Counted from the first letter of the stretch, positions 38,860 to 48,670 are shown. The stretch: DNA of 64,000 bases from Mesobacterium pallidum (GCF_019966535.1 NZ_JAIMID010000004.1:62001-126000); one strand, 5' to 3'. The notes: generated from the sequence alone by a model not told the origin. Translations and numbers: made by a program.

Positions 38860-38940
38860 GATACAATCGCGGATGCGCGATATGTAAGGGATACATTCGC
38901 GAAATTTCTCCGTCCATGGAAACATTGTAATGGGTACAAT
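38860..38940. promoter_or_regulatory. Direct repeats in the MocR/DUF1127 divergent promoter
   Basis: GATACAATCGCG at 38860 and GATACATTCGCG at 38890 are near-identical direct repeats 30 bp apart, and a looser third copy GGTACAATATTG begins at 38933-38934 over the regulator start codon. Direct-repeat operators in divergent promoters are usual for MocR-type regulators, so these are the likely binding sites. Confidence 0.6.
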
Positions 38941-40369
38941 ATTGTCCGGCGCTCTTGTCGGCGACCTCGGCCAGGCCATCACTGCCGCGGGGCGGGCCAA
39001 GTATCGCGGGCTGGCCGAGGGGCTGGAGCGCGCGATCCTGGGCGGGGGATTGCCCGCCGGCACGCGGCTGCCGCCGGTGCGGGACCTGTCGTGGCGGCTG
39101 GGCGTGACGCCGGGCACCGTGGCGCGGGCCTATTCGACGCTGACCGATTCGGGGCTGCTGACTGCGGGGGTCGGTCGGGGCACTTTTGTCGCCGAACGGT
39201 CGGTGCCGCCGGCGCCGCCCGTGGCCAACCCGGCGACACTCGCGCCCTCGGCCTGGTTGCCGCAGGGGGACGGAGAGGTCAGCCTGCGCACGCCGATGCT
39301 GCCCGATCTCGGCCAGAGCCAGCTGATCCGCGAACATCTGGCCGGGTTGGCGGCCGAGATGCCGACCGACCGGCTGATGAACTACCCGGGCCGCGACAGT
39401 GACCTGCCGGCGCGGCAGGCGTTCCGGCGCTGGATGGGTGCGGCGCCGATCGGGCCGCTGACCGACGACGATCTTGTCACCGCCCATGGCGGGCAATCGG
39501 GCATCGTCATGGCACTGCAATGCGTGCTGCGGGGGCCGGGCCCGGTCGTGCTGGTCGACGAGCTGACCTATTCCGGCTACCGCCGCGCGGCCGAGCTGGC
39601 GCGGGCGACCTGCATTCCGGTGCCGTGGGATCGCGAGGGGCCGGATCCGCAGGCGCTCGAGACGTTGGGGCGGCTGCATGGGGCGCAGGCCTTTTGTACC
39701 TCGGCCGAGGTCTGCAATCCGACGACCCGCGCCACCACGCCCGAACGCCGACAGCAGATCGCCGAGGTCGCGCAGCGGCTGCACATGCATGTGATCGATG
39801 ACGATTGTTACCGCATCGGGCCGCACCGGGCCCCGGCCTACCGGGCGCTGCTGCCCGAGCTGGGCTGGTACGTGACCTCTCCGTCCAAGGTGCTGACACC
39901 CGCGCTGCGCATTGGTTTCGTCGCCGCGCCCGAAGGGTGGGGCCTGCCGCTGGCGCGCATCGCGGCGCATAATTCGTTTGGCGTCTCGTCGCCGCTGACC
40001 GACCTCTTCGTGCGCATGGTCGACGATCCGCGCATGCCCGCCCTCGCCGAGGCGGTGCGGCAGCGCATCAACGACGACCTGCGGATCGCGGTCAATCACC
40101 TGGGCGGCCACGCGCTGACCTGGCAGGAGGACGTGCCCTTCCTCTGGCTCGACCTGCCGCAGACCTGGCGGGCCGAGAGCTTTGCCCGTGCGGCGGCCGC
40201 GCAAAAGGTGGGGCTGAAGACCTCGGACGAGTTTGCGGCCCGCGACGCGCGGCCCGTCCACGCGGTGCGGATCGCGCTGAACGGGCAGGTGTCGACCGAG
40301 ATCTTCGAGCATGCGGTGAGCCGTCTGGGCCTGCTGCTGGGGAGGCCGCCCGAGAATCTGGCGGTCTGA
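38930..40369 (+). CDS. MocR-type regulator (wHTH plus aminotransferase-like domain)
   Basis: 479 residues. The N-terminal GntR-like wHTH (about 25-85) reads LAEGLERAILGGGLPAGTRL, then VTPGTVARAYSTLTDSGLL; the rest is a PLP-binding aminotransferase fold with Lys320 in SPSKVLTPALR as the likely Schiff-base lysine. These regulators sense B6 vitamers, GABA, taurine or amino acids. It is divergent from a DUF1127 gene, and direct repeats between them are the probable operator. Ligand unknown. Confidence 0.88.
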   Translation: MGTILSGALVGDLGQAITAAGRAKYRGLAEGLERAILGGGLPAGTRLPPVRDLSWRLGVTPGTVARAYSTLTDSGLLTAGVGRGTFVAERSVPPAPPVANPATLAPSAWLPQGDGEVSLRTPMLPDLGQSQLIREHLAGLAAEMPTDRLMNYPGRDSDLPARQAFRRWMGAAPIGPLTDDDLVTAHGGQSGIVMALQCVLRGPGPVVLVDELTYSGYRRAAELARATCIPVPWDREGPDPQALETLGRLHGAQAFCTSAEVCNPTTRATTPERRQQIAEVAQRLHMHVIDDDCYRIGPHRAPAYRALLPELGWYVTSPSKVLTPALRIGFVAAPEGWGLPLARIAAHNSFGVSSPLTDLFVRMVDDPRMPALAEAVRQRINDDLRIAVNHLGGHALTWQEDVPFLWLDLPQTWRAESFARAAAAQKVGLKTSDEFAARDARPVHAVRIALNGQVSTEIFEHAVSRLGLLLGRPPENLAV

Positions 40370-40391
40370 CGCCTTCGAAATTGGGGTAAAT

Positions 40392-40420
40392 AGATACCGT
40401 TTTTGCAAGTATCTGTTTTG
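40392..40420 (+). terminator. Possible weak terminator after the MocR gene
   Basis: AGATAC pairs with GTATCT around CGTTTTTGCAA, followed by GTTTTG, in an AT-rich stretch just after the MocR stop. The stem is only 6 bp, so this is tentative. Confidence 0.35.
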
Positions 40421-40446
40421 TAATAGAAAATTAGGAATGTGGGGCG

Positions 40447-40474
40447 TTGACTGGGGCCAATTACCCTGTATAAC
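40447..40474 (+). promoter_or_regulatory. Sigma-70-type promoter of rplM-rpsI
   Basis: TTGACT, a 16-bp spacer, and TATAAC lie 64 bp before the rplM start. This is a close match to the sigma-70 consensus and explains strong ribosomal-protein expression. Confidence 0.7.
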
Positions 40475-40537
40475 GCCGCAATCCGAATTGCCGGCGACCC
40501 TTTGGGGCGCCCGAGACCAATCAAGACTGGACCCGAC

Positions 40538-41002
40538 ATGAAAACCTTCTCTGCAAAGCCTGCAGACATCGAGAAGAAGTGGATCATCATCGACGCCGAG
40601 GGCGTCGTGCTGGGCCGCCTCGCCTCGATCGTCGCCATGCGCCTGCGTGGCAAGCACAAGGCGACCTTTACCCCCCACATGGACATGGGCGACAATGTCA
40701 TCGTCATCAACGCCGACAAGGTGCAGATGACCGGCAAGAAGCGCACGGACAAGAAATACTACTGGCACACCGGCCACCCGGGCGGCATCAAGCACCGCAC
40801 CGCGGGCGAGCTGCTGGAAGGCAAGTACCCCGAGCGCGTCGTCACCGCTGCCGTCAAGCGGATGCTGCCCGGCAACCGCCTGTCGCGTCAGCAGATGACC
40901 AACCTGCGCGTCTATGCCGGTGCCGAGCACCCGCATGATGCGCAATCGCCCGAAGTCCTGGACGTCAAGTCCATGAACGCCAAGAACACCCGGAGCGCGT
41001 AA
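40538..41002 (+). CDS. rplM: 50S ribosomal protein L13
   Basis: 154 residues; the family signature is seen in [15 protein letters not shown], the [13 protein letters not shown] region, [16 protein letters not shown] and [20 protein letters not shown]. It is 3 bp upstream of rpsI, the conserved L13-S9 operon. The promoter lies at 40447-40474. Confidence 0.98.
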   Translation: MKTFSAKPADIEKKWIIIDAEGVVLGRLASIVAMRLRGKHKATFTPHMDMGDNVIVINADKVQMTGKKRTDKKYYWHTGHPGGIKHRTAGELLEGKYPERVVTAAVKRMLPGNRLSRQQMTNLRVYAGAEHPHDAQSPEVLDVKSMNAKNTRSA

Positions 41003-41005
41003 ACC

Positions 41006-41497
41006 ATGGCCGATCAAGTGAATTCGCTCGAAGAGCTGGGTGCGGTCGTCGAGGGTGCTTCTGCCCCGGTCGCAGCCGAAATCGTCAACGCCGAGCCCGT
41101 CCGTGACGAGTTGGGCCGGTCCTATGCCACTGGCAAGCGGAAGGACGCCGTCGCACGCGTCTGGATCAAGCCGGGCTCGGGCAAGGTGACCGTCAACGGC
41201 AAGGAAATGGACAAGTACTTTGCCCGTCCCGTGCTGCAGATGATCCTGCGCCAGCCGTTCTCGATCGCTGGTGTCGAAGGCCAGTTCGACGTGCAGGCGA
41301 CCGTCAAGGGCGGTGGTCTTTCGGGCCAGGCCGGTGCGGTCAAGCACGGCATCTCGAAGGCTCTGCAGCTTTACGATCCGTCGCTGCGCTCGGCCCTCAA
41401 GGCCGCCGGTTTCCTGACCCGCGACAGCCGCGTGGTGGAACGGAAGAAATACGGCAAGCGCAAGGCGCGCCGCAGCTTCCAGTTCTCGAAGCGCTGA
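41006..41497 (+). CDS. rpsI: 30S ribosomal protein S9
   Basis: 163 residues; an N-terminal alphaproteobacterial extension, then [35 protein letters not shown] and a basic C-terminus ending [13 protein letters not shown]. It follows rplM by 3 bp and is followed by a very strong terminator. Confidence 0.98.
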   Translation: MADQVNSLEELGAVVEGASAPVAAEIVNAEPVRDELGRSYATGKRKDAVARVWIKPGSGKVTVNGKEMDKYFARPVLQMILRQPFSIAGVEGQFDVQATVKGGGLSGQAGAVKHGISKALQLYDPSLRSALKAAGFLTRDSRVVERKKYGKRKARRSFQFSKR

Positions 41498-41524
41498 TCG
41501 CGGCTTCGGCATCACCGACAAACG

Positions 41525-41559
41525 AAACGGGCGCCCGATCGGGCGCCCGTTTTGCTTTT
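41525..41559 (+). terminator. Rho-independent terminator of rplM-rpsI
   Basis: AAACGGGCGCCCGA pairs perfectly with TCGGGCGCCCGTTT, followed by TGCTTTT, about 27 bp after the rpsI stop. Confidence 0.9.
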
Positions 41560-41601
41560 CCGGGGGGATGCGGCGACCGGGAACGGGCCGCCGCAGGGGC
41601 G

Positions 41602-42255
41602 TCAGCCGCCCAGGATGTCGAAATCGTAGGTGACCGAAAAGGTCAGCGTGCCGTCGGAATCGTCGGCATCCTCGTAGACCAGGCCAAGGCCGGCCGAGTC
41701 GGTGAGCGCGTAGCCCACGCCGAACTCGTAGTAGGTGTTGTCGTCGGCCTGGCTCTTGCCGACCAGGCCGGCAAGGCTCCAGCGGTCGGTGAGCGAGACG
41801 GCGACCCAGCCTTCGACATCGGTCGTCTCGTCCTCGGGGGCGTAGATCACGTCGATACCGATCTCGGACTGCTCGGACACGGCGGCGGCAAGGCCGAAGG
41901 TCAGGTCGTAGCCCTGTTCGCCCGAGTTGTTCAGGAAGTAGTGGGTATAGGTGATGCCGTAGGTGTAGCCGGGGGCGAATTCGCCGCCGTAGCCGAGGCT
42001 CAGCTCGATCTCGAGCTCGTCCGACGGGTCGTCGTAGAGCGAGCCGACCCAGATGCCGCCGAAGGCGCCGCCATACGACAGGTCGATGCCGATCTCGGCG
42101 GTGCTGGCGGAATGAGAGATCCCGTCACCGGTGTCCGCTTCGATGTTGAGGGCGGCCGAGCCGGAGATCTCGAGCTCGTTGGCGACGGCGGGGGCAGCCG
42201 TCAGTGCGATGGCAGAGACCAGGCCGGTCGCCGCTGCGAGGGAGGAGAGACGCAT
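41602..42255 (-). CDS. Outer-membrane beta-barrel protein
   Basis: 217 residues. The signal peptide MRLSSLAAATGLVSAIALTA ends near AVANE. The mature part alternates short hydrophobic strands and acidic loops (AEIGIDLSYGGAFGGIWVGS, YTYGITYTHYFLN, SLTDRWSLAGLVGKS) and ends in a C-terminal strand TLTFSVTYDFDILGG, typical of a small porin-like barrel. AAGGAC precedes the ATG. No named family; its role is unknown. Confidence 0.7.
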   Translation of the reverse strand: MRLSSLAAATGLVSAIALTAAPAVANELEISGSAALNIEADTGDGISHSASTAEIGIDLSYGGAFGGIWVGSLYDDPSDELEIELSLGYGGEFAPGYTYGITYTHYFLNNSGEQGYDLTFGLAAAVSEQSEIGIDVIYAPEDETTDVEGWVAVSLTDRWSLAGLVGKSQADDNTYYEFGVGYALTDSAGLGLVYEDADDSDGTLTFSVTYDFDILGG

Positions 42256-42452
42256 CGCTTTGTCCTTGTTGAATGCGGGTGGTTGGTGCGGGCAGAATGC
42301 CGCGCCGCAGCGCCTGACGGCAGTCAAACTATTCGTGAACGGGCCGGATTGGCAGGCGGATGTGCGGATTGTGCCGCAGGTGCACAATCGGCAGGCACCT
42401 GCCTTTCACCGCATGCGGCGCGGCCTTGCAGCGCCCGCAGGGCAGGGCCCGA

Positions 42453-44027
42453 TCAGGCCACCGCGCGGGGCCGATGCGAGTCGCGCCGCGCGGAGGCGCC
42501 CTGCGACAGGGTGAAGCGTTCGGCCAGGGCCACGAGGTCCTCGGCCCCGGCATGCAGGCGTTCATTGGCTACGGTCGTCTGCTCGACCATGGCGCCGTTG
42601 TCGTTGGCGACGTCTTCCAGCATGTCGATCGCGCTGGTCAGCTCGGTCACCTGGCGCGATTGCGAGGTGTTGGTGCCGGCGACCCCTTCCATCGAGCGGG
42701 TGATCTTGCCGATCGACTCGCGGATCTGGTCCAGCACCTCGCCCGTGCGATTGACGAGGTCGGCGCCCTTCTTGACCCCGTCCACGCTGCCGGCGATCAG
42801 CGCGTGGATCTCGCGCGCGGCATCGGATGAACGCTGCGCAAGCCCGCGCACCTCGCTCGCGACGACGGCAAAGCCCTTGCCCGCATCGCCGGCGCGCGCG
42901 GCCTCGACCCCGGCGTTCAGGGCCAGCAGGTTGGTCTGGAAGGCGATGTCGTCGATCACCGAGACGATGTCGCGGATCTCGTTCGACGACCCCTCGATCC
43001 CCTTCATGGCGTCGCGGGTCTGCTGCATCACGTCCCCCGCATTGGCGGCCGAGACGCTGGTGGTCTGAGACAGCGTCTGCGCGTTCGACGCATCGCTGGC
43101 GGTCGATTCGATGCTTTGCGCCAGGGCGGCAAGCGATGTCGTGAACTCGGCCAGGGTCGCGTTCTGACCCTGGGTCCGGTCGGCCAGCTCGGCGGCCGCG
43201 CGGCTCAGCTCGCCCGATTGCGCGCTGATCTCGTGCGCGCGCTCCGTGACCTGGCGCAGCGCATCCTCGAGCCGGTCGCTGGCCCGGTTGAAATAGAATC
43301 CGAGGTCCGCGTAATCCTCGGGCAGGTGATGAATGCGCTGGCTCAGGTCGCCCTCGGCCAGCCGCTCGAGGTTGTCGCGGAAGGTGTCCAGCACGCGCGC
43401 GACCTCGGCCCCGTGGCGGGTGTGGAGTTCGGACGCCTGCGCCTCGGCCTGCTGGGCCCGGCGGGTCTGGGCGTCAGCCTCGGCGACGAAATCGAACCGT
43501 TCCTTGATGGATTGCGCGAGGATCCAGGTTTCCGCCACGACGATCAGGGCATGAAAGCCGGTGCGACCGAGATTGAACACCAGGTCCGACGACGGGTAGA
43601 CCAGCACCGGAAAGACGAAGGTCAGCGCGGCATGGTGAAGGATGATCGTCGCGGCCGATCCCACCAATGCCTTGAACCCGTTCATGGTCGAGATCACGGC
43701 CAGCGCCGCGAAATAGACCATGTGAATGTCAAGCTGCATGGAATGCCCGGCAAAGACCGCGTTCAGCACGATCACCTGGCCGGTCAACGCCTGGGCGGCC
43801 AGGATGCGCCCGGACTTGCTTTCGGCACGTATGTGGGCATGGACGCCAAGCGCGGCCAGCAGCCCGCTCAGCATGGCGGCAATTAGGATCGATGTGCCGG
43901 CGTACCACGCGGCGACGGGCATCACGAGGATCGACAGGACCGCGATCCGCGCCACGAGGCGGGTGGCGCGGACACGGTTGATTTCGAATTCGTCCTTGTT
44001 GGTCTTGGGCTCGGGAAGATCTGACAT
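42453..44027 (-). CDS. Methyl-accepting chemotaxis protein
   Basis: 524 residues. Several membrane segments lie in the first 180 residues (ARIAVLSILVMPVAAWYAG, LIAAMLSGLLAALGVHAHI, QALTGQVIVLNAVFAG, AALAVISTMNGFKALV, IILHHAALTFVFPVLVYPS), without a large periplasmic sensor. A coiled linker follows, then the signalling hairpin (IDDIAFQTNLLALNAGVEAA, then FAVVASEVRGLAQRSSDAA). Signals are probably sensed in the membrane. The start at 44025-44027 is preferred. Confidence 0.9.
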   Translation of the reverse strand: MSDLPEPKTNKDEFEINRVRATRLVARIAVLSILVMPVAAWYAGTSILIAAMLSGLLAALGVHAHIRAESKSGRILAAQALTGQVIVLNAVFAGHSMQLDIHMVYFAALAVISTMNGFKALVGSAATIILHHAALTFVFPVLVYPSSDLVFNLGRTGFHALIVVAETWILAQSIKERFDFVAEADAQTRRAQQAEAQASELHTRHGAEVARVLDTFRDNLERLAEGDLSQRIHHLPEDYADLGFYFNRASDRLEDALRQVTERAHEISAQSGELSRAAAELADRTQGQNATLAEFTTSLAALAQSIESTASDASNAQTLSQTTSVSAANAGDVMQQTRDAMKGIEGSSNEIRDIVSVIDDIAFQTNLLALNAGVEAARAGDAGKGFAVVASEVRGLAQRSSDAAREIHALIAGSVDGVKKGADLVNRTGEVLDQIRESIGKITRSMEGVAGTNTSQSRQVTELTSAIDMLEDVANDNGAMVEQTTVANERLHAGAEDLVALAERFTLSQGASARRDSHRPRAVA

Positions 44028-44227
44028 TTGGGTCCGCTTCACTCGTTGCAGGCAGGGCCGGGGGCGCGGTATCGACAGGGGCCCGCCACGCGGGTCACCG
44101 CCGGCAGCAGGGCCGGGAAATGGTTGACGAGGGCGTCCAGCATCGGGCGACTCCGGCTCATGCATCCCGCGGTGGGGTTTGCCGCAGTATCGGGCCCAAT
44201 TCCTGTGATTTCGCTAACGCGCGCCGG

Positions 44228-45007
44228 TCAGTCCGGATCGGCCGTCCGTTTGTCGGCCGCGATCTTCTGCAGCCGACGCCGCATCTTCATCAGCCGGTGA
44301 AACAGCCCTTCGTCCGCGCGGTTGAGATCGTTCAGCAGGCGACAGGCAAGCGGGCGCAGCACCGGGTCCTCCTCGGCCTCGACCCAGAGCGTGCCCAGAA
44401 GATTGCGGTCAAGATCGCCCTTGCGCATGGAATAGCCCTTGAGCCCGTAGGGCAGCGGCCCGTCATGCTGGCCCAGCACCTTGAAGACCGCGCCGGGGCC
44501 AAAGCGGGAATAGAGCCGCTCGGCCTCGTAAAGCTTGATGACCTGGAAAAAGGTCGTGAGCCGCGCGGCGGCGCGGCGCTGAACCTCGTTCGTTCCGAAA
44601 TCGACGAAGGTCTGGATCGCCGACAGCCGCCAGCGCATGTCGAGCGCATCCAGCATCTCGTAGGGGGTCTCGGTCCAGATCGCGCGGAAAAGCCGCCCGG
44701 CGACCTCGGGCGTGTCCTGGCGGCGCGCGGCGGCGATGGTCAGGGCATGGACGGTCAGCGCCATGGGCCGGCCCTGGAATTCATGCGCCAGCTCGGCCAG
44801 CTTTTCGCGGGCGGTGTCACAGCGCGGCGGTTTCACCCGCGGCGCGGGGGTGGTCATCTTCCACAGCTCCGCAACTCCGCGCGCCGCGTAGGCGTCGAGC
44901 AGTTCGGCCATGCCGTCATAGGGCCGCCTTTTTTCGGGGCCGGGCAGCAGCCCGCCAAAGCCGCCCTTGTAGGTCAACTCGGACCCCAGGTCCGGCTCAT
45001 CACTCAT
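44228..45007 (-). CDS. Conserved protein of unknown function (third gene of PPK2 operon)
   Basis: 259 residues, soluble, with no membrane segment and no family that I recognise. It begins MSDEPDLGSELTYKGGFGG and has a helical middle (ETPYEMLDALDMRWRLSAIQ) and a basic C-terminus (HRLMKMRRRLQKIAADKR). GAGGGATTG precedes the ATG. It follows the TetR gene by 3 bp, so it is the last gene of the PPK2-TetR operon. Confidence 0.7.
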   Translation of the reverse strand: MSDEPDLGSELTYKGGFGGLLPGPEKRRPYDGMAELLDAYAARGVAELWKMTTPAPRVKPPRCDTAREKLAELAHEFQGRPMALTVHALTIAAARRQDTPEVAGRLFRAIWTETPYEMLDALDMRWRLSAIQTFVDFGTNEVQRRAAARLTTFFQVIKLYEAERLYSRFGPGAVFKVLGQHDGPLPYGLKGYSMRKGDLDRNLLGTLWVEAEEDPVLRPLACRLLNDLNRADEGLFHRLMKMRRRLQKIAADKRTADPD

Positions 45008-45010
45008 CGC

Positions 45011-45625
45011 TCAATCCCTCGGGATCAGGCCCAGGCCACGCAGGTAGATCCCGATCCCGGTCTCAAGAAGATCCTCGGGCGGGAACGGGCTTTGCGTGCC
45101 GGGCGAATTGCGGGCGAACAGTTCGACCACGCCGTGGGACATGGCCCAGACATGCGCCGAGAACATGGAGGGCGGCGGGCGTTTTTCCGGCGGGATGTGC
45201 TGGCTGAGATCGCGCGCCGCCTGTTCCTGCACATCGCGGGCGCGGCGCGCGACCTTTGCCAGCTCGGGCGTGCGGTTGACCGAGATGCCGCTTTCGAACA
45301 TCGCGATGTAATGGCCAGGATACTTGCGCGCAAAGGCGAGATAGGCGCGCCCCGTCGCCTCGAACGCCGCCAGCGCCGAGGGCTGGCCCTTGTCATAGGC
45401 GTATTGCATCACGTCGGCAAAGATCTCGTAGCCCTGGCGCGCGGCCTCGGCGATCAGGTCCTCGCGGCCCTCGAAATGGCGGTAGACGGCGGCGGGGGTG
45501 ACGCCGGCCTGCTTGGCGGCCTCCGACAGGGTAAAGCCGGTCGGGCCCTTCGCCTCGATCAGTTGCAGCGCCGCCTCGACCAGGGCCTGGCGCAAATTGC
45601 CGTGGTGGTAGCCACGTTTAGGCAT
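45011..45625 (-). CDS. TetR/AcrR-family transcriptional regulator
   Basis: 204 residues. The N-terminal HTH ([20 protein letters not shown], then [20 protein letters not shown]) is followed by a helical ligand-binding domain with a WHG-type end ([19 protein letters not shown]). The start overlaps the PPK2 stop by 8 bp, so the two are translationally linked; the regulator likely controls this operon. Its ligand is unknown. Confidence 0.88.
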   Translation of the reverse strand: MPKRGYHHGNLRQALVEAALQLIEAKGPTGFTLSEAAKQAGVTPAAVYRHFEGREDLIAEAARQGYEIFADVMQYAYDKGQPSALAAFEATGRAYLAFARKYPGHYIAMFESGISVNRTPELAKVARRARDVQEQAARDLSQHIPPEKRPPPSMFSAHVWAMSHGVVELFARNSPGTQSPFPPEDLLETGIGIYLRGLGLIPRD

Positions 45626-46487
45626 GCCAGATCTCCGGCCCGCCGCAGACGTTCGGGTCGATCTCTCCGATGTTCGCGCCGTCGCGGCCGGGGTAATCCA
45701 GCCCCGCCAGCACCGCGCGAATGGCGTTCAGCCGGGCGCGCCGCTTGTCGTCCGAGCGGATCACGGTCCAGGGCGCATGGGGTGTATGCGCCAGGGTCAG
45801 CGTCTCGGCGATGGCCTCGGTATAGGGCTCCCAACGCTTCAGCCCTTCGACGTCGATCCAGCTCAGCTTCCACTGCTTCAGCGGATCGCTTTCACGCGAC
45901 AGGAAGCGGCGCAACTGCTCGGCCCGCCCGACGTTGAGCCAGAGCTTGACGAGGTGGATGCCCTCGTCGACTATCATCCGTTCGAACTCCGGGACCTGGC
46001 GGAAGAAATGCGCCCGCTGGTGGTCGGTGCAGAAGCCAAAGACCTTTTCGACCACGCCGCGATTGTACCAGGAGCGGTCGAAAAGTGCCATCTCGCCCCC
46101 CGCCGGCAGGTGATCGATGTAGCGCTGGAAATACCATTGCGTCGCCTCGGTCTTGGTCGGTTTCGACAGGGCGACGGTGCGGGCGACGCGGGGGTTAAGG
46201 TTCTCGCGAAAGCGCTTGATCGTGCCGCCCTTGCCGGCCGCGTCGCGCCCCTCGAAGACCACGGCGATGCGCTGGCCGCTCTCCTTGACCCAGTGCTGGA
46301 CCTTGACCAGTTCGCGCTGCAATGCGTCCATCTGGTCTTCGTAGTCGTCCTTTCCCATCCAGGCGTCATAGGGATAGCCGGGATCGAGGATATCCTTCTT
46401 GCTGCCCTCTTCGATGGCCGTGCGGATCTCCTCCGGGGCCTCGGTCTCGAAATAGGCGCTGATCGCACCGTCAAAGGGCAGGTTCAT
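45618..46487 (-). CDS. ppk2: Polyphosphate kinase 2 (PPK2) family protein
   Basis: 289 residues. Walker [17 protein letters not shown] (about 78-93) and Walker [13 protein letters not shown], with [20 protein letters not shown] and LKLWLNVG-like lid motifs ([16 protein letters not shown]). PPK2 enzymes transfer phosphate between polyphosphate and nucleotides. Length matches the one-domain class I PPK2. It heads the operon with the TetR regulator and unknown protein. Confidence 0.92.
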   Translation of the reverse strand: MNLPFDGAISAYFETEAPEEIRTAIEEGSKKDILDPGYPYDAWMGKDDYEDQMDALQRELVKVQHWVKESGQRIAVVFEGRDAAGKGGTIKRFRENLNPRVARTVALSKPTKTEATQWYFQRYIDHLPAGGEMALFDRSWYNRGVVEKVFGFCTDHQRAHFFRQVPEFERMIVDEGIHLVKLWLNVGRAEQLRRFLSRESDPLKQWKLSWIDVEGLKRWEPYTEAIAETLTLAHTPHAPWTVIRSDDKRRARLNAIRAVLAGLDYPGRDGANIGEIDPNVCGGPEIWHA

Positions 46488-46748
46488 GGGCCGGCTCCGC
46501 TTCTGCTCGTTGGCTCGGACTATGGAATGTAAAGGCGATTAACGCAAATCCAAGAGCGTCGCAGCCGACGTTGCGCACACGGCGCCAGGGGCAGGAGTAT
46601 TTGTAGAATAATGAAAGGGGGCGGTGTGCAGGAGGGAAAGCCACCGCCCCGATCCCCTTCATCTTGCCAGCTAAACTCCGGGGGTGTGGGGGCTGGCCCC
46701 CACCACCAGCGGGGTCCGGGGGCGCAGCCCCCGGCGGGTCGGATCGCG
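46488..46748. repeat. Intergenic repeat cluster: inverted gene-end pair plus three hairpins
   Basis: A forward element at 46594-46620 (GGAGTATTTGTAGAATAATG) and an inverted element at 46654-46684 (CCCCTTCATCTTGCCAGC) face each other, followed by hairpins GTGGGGG/CCCCCAC (46686-46703), CCGGGGGC/GCCCCCGG (46716-46734), and TCGGATCGC/GCGATCCGA (46739-46760, overlapping the stop codon of the hydrolase gene). The last has the same arms as the hairpin at 11254-11274. Confidence 0.85.
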
Positions 46749-47720
46749 TCAGCGATCCGAAACCCCGAGCCCCGCCCGCGCGGCGGTCCGGAGGCAAGCG
46801 GCCACCACCGCCTCGACCGCGACATGCTGCGGCATGTGGCCGATGCCGGGCAGGATTTCGAGCCGGGCAGAAGGCACCTCCGCCACCAGCCGACGGGCAT
46901 GGATCTCGGGGCTGACGGTGGTGTCGGCATCGCCGTGGACGATCTCGATCGGCAGGGTGAGGTCTGAATAGCGCGGCGACAGCGTCTCGATCTCGCCCAG
47001 CAGGTTGGCCCGTTGCAGCGCGTTGGCGCGCAGGGACTCGCGCCGCAGGGTCAGGCCGGGGCCGAAATGGGCGGCATAGCCCTCGGGCACCGCCTGCGGG
47101 GCAAAGACCTCGGACAGGTTCGCCTCGACCACCCGGTCGGGGACCCAGGCGGTGAGCAGCGGGATCACCAGCGGACCGATCCAGGGATGCGAGAGCGCCT
47201 TGTAATAGGTCGAAAGCCCCGTGTCCCAGGGGTGCGAGGCGCCGGAGATGGACACCATCCCGGCGATGTGATCGGGCTGCGTCACCGCCCAGGCCAGCGC
47301 CACCGCGCCACCGTAGCTTTGGCCGACCACCAGCGGCCGCTCGGCCCCAAGCTGTCGCGCGGCGCCCGAAAGCAGCGCCGCCTGATCCGTGATCGTCGCG
47401 CCCGTACGATTGATGCGGTGGGTATAGCCCAGCCCGGGGCGGTCCAGCACAATGACCCGGAAATGCTCCGCCAGCGCGGGGGCCAGGCGGAAGGTCATGT
47501 CGCGGGTGTTGCCCGAGGCACCGTGGATCAGCACGAGGTCGGGCCCCGCGCCCATCACCACCGCGTGGACCTGGTGGCCGCCGACATCGAGCAACTGCCC
47601 TTCGGCAGGCCAGCGCGCTTCGGCCGCCCGTTCATGGTGACGCGCTTTCCAAAGCGTCGCGATCGCCCCGGCCAGGACCAGGGCGACCAAGGCTATCAGG
47701 ATCTTAGCGGCCAATGTCAT
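46749..47720 (-). CDS. Membrane-anchored alpha/beta hydrolase
   Basis: 323 residues with an N-terminal membrane anchor ([20 protein letters not shown]) and an alpha/beta hydrolase domain: [12 protein letters not shown], nucleophile GQSYGG, acid [10 protein letters not shown] and GIGHMPQHV with the catalytic His. The start overlaps the stop of the MetA-family gene. Substrate unknown. A tandem repeat cluster follows its 3' end. Confidence 0.85.
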   Translation of the reverse strand: MTLAAKILIALVALVLAGAIATLWKARHHERAAEARWPAEGQLLDVGGHQVHAVVMGAGPDLVLIHGASGNTRDMTFRLAPALAEHFRVIVLDRPGLGYTHRINRTGATITDQAALLSGAARQLGAERPLVVGQSYGGAVALAWAVTQPDHIAGMVSISGASHPWDTGLSTYYKALSHPWIGPLVIPLLTAWVPDRVVEANLSEVFAPQAVPEGYAAHFGPGLTLRRESLRANALQRANLLGEIETLSPRYSDLTLPIEIVHGDADTTVSPEIHARRLVAEVPSARLEILPGIGHMPQHVAVEAVVAACLRTAARAGLGVSDR

Positions 47721-48624
47721 TCAGGTCGAACGGCGTCGACTGGTAGATCTCGTTGATCCAGTTGCCGTAGAGCAGGTGGGCATGGCTGCGCCACCGGTTC
47801 TGCGGCTTCTTCGACGGATCGTCGCCGGGGTAGTAATTGGCCGGCACGTTGATCGGTTTCCCCTCGGCCACGTCGCGGTCGTATTCCTCCTTGAGGGTCC
47901 CGCTGTCGTATTCGAGGTGATTGAAGATATAGAGCGCGCGGTGGCACGGATCTTCGACCAGGCAGGGGCCGGTCTCGGGGCTGTCGATCAGGATCGGCAG
48001 GCCGGCTGCCTCGACCTCGTCCCGGTGGATCTCGGTCCAGCGGCTGACGGGGATGACCATGTCATCGGAAAAGCCGCGCAGGTAGGGCGAGGCGGGCGCG
48101 AGGTTGACGTGGCGCACCGCGCCGAAGGCCTTGGCATCCAGCATGTGCTTGGGGACGTCGTGGAAATGGTGGATCATCGCCATCCCGCCCCAGCAGACGC
48201 CGAAGGTGCTTTGCACATGGCTTTGCGTCCAGTCGAAGACCTGGGTGAGCTCGTCCCAATAGGTCACCTCCTCGAAGGGCAGGTGTTCGATCGGGGCGCC
48301 GGTGATGATCAACCCGTCGAACTTCTCGCCGCTGTCGGCCACCTCTGCGAAGGGGCGGTAGAACGCCTCCATATGCTCGGCCGCGGTGTTCTTGGTCTGG
48401 TGCTCGCTCATGCGGATCAGGCTCAGCTCGATCTGCAAGGGGGTCGCCCCCAGCAGCCGCGCGAACTGGTTCTCGGTCTGCACCTTCTTGGGCATCAGGT
48501 TCAGCAGGCCGAACCGCAGCGGGCGGATGTCCTGCCGCATCGCGCGCTCTTCCGACATGACCATGACGCCCTCGCGGGTGAGGACGTCGTAGGCGGGCAG
48601 GTCTTCGGGCAGCTTGATGGGCAT
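47704..48624 (-). CDS. metA: MetA-family homoserine O-acyltransferase (predicted acetyl-specific)
   Basis: 306 residues with catalytic Cys144 (GVCWGG) and the His in FNHLEYD. The acyl-specificity position, Gly in E. coli MetA (TGAPLG), is Glu here (TGAPIE, Glu113). In this family Glu is established to favour acetyl-CoA and Gly succinyl-CoA, so this is probably a homoserine O-acetyltransferase of the MetA fold. It makes the methionine-pathway acyl-homoserine. It lies just downstream of a P-loop protein gene and overlaps the hydrolase gene. Confidence 0.9.
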   Translation of the reverse strand: MPIKLPEDLPAYDVLTREGVMVMSEERAMRQDIRPLRFGLLNLMPKKVQTENQFARLLGATPLQIELSLIRMSEHQTKNTAAEHMEAFYRPFAEVADSGEKFDGLIITGAPIEHLPFEEVTYWDELTQVFDWTQSHVQSTFGVCWGGMAMIHHFHDVPKHMLDAKAFGAVRHVNLAPASPYLRGFSDDMVIPVSRWTEIHRDEVEAAGLPILIDSPETGPCLVEDPCHRALYIFNHLEYDSGTLKEEYDRDVAEGKPINVPANYYPGDDPSKKPQNRWRSHAHLLYGNWINEIYQSTPFDLNDIGR

Positions 48625-48670
48625 TGGTGTGATCCCGGGTTGATGGGGAGGGGCTTAGATAGACCGGTCC

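Noticed and set aside
38648-41521. 957-residue minus-strand frame opposite MocR, rplM and rpsI
   Set aside because: It runs antisense to three certain genes and their promoter and terminator, so it is a shadow frame.
44209-44220. Possible third LacI-type operator (TTTCGCTAACGC) near the MCP gene
   Set aside because: Only the right half matches GTTAGCGCTAAC; no palindrome, so chance is more likely.
48625-48670. SAM-II riboswitch before the MetA-family gene
   Set aside because: Such riboswitches precede metA in some alphaproteobacteria, but only about 46 bp separate the genes here and no pseudoknot-like pairing is visible.
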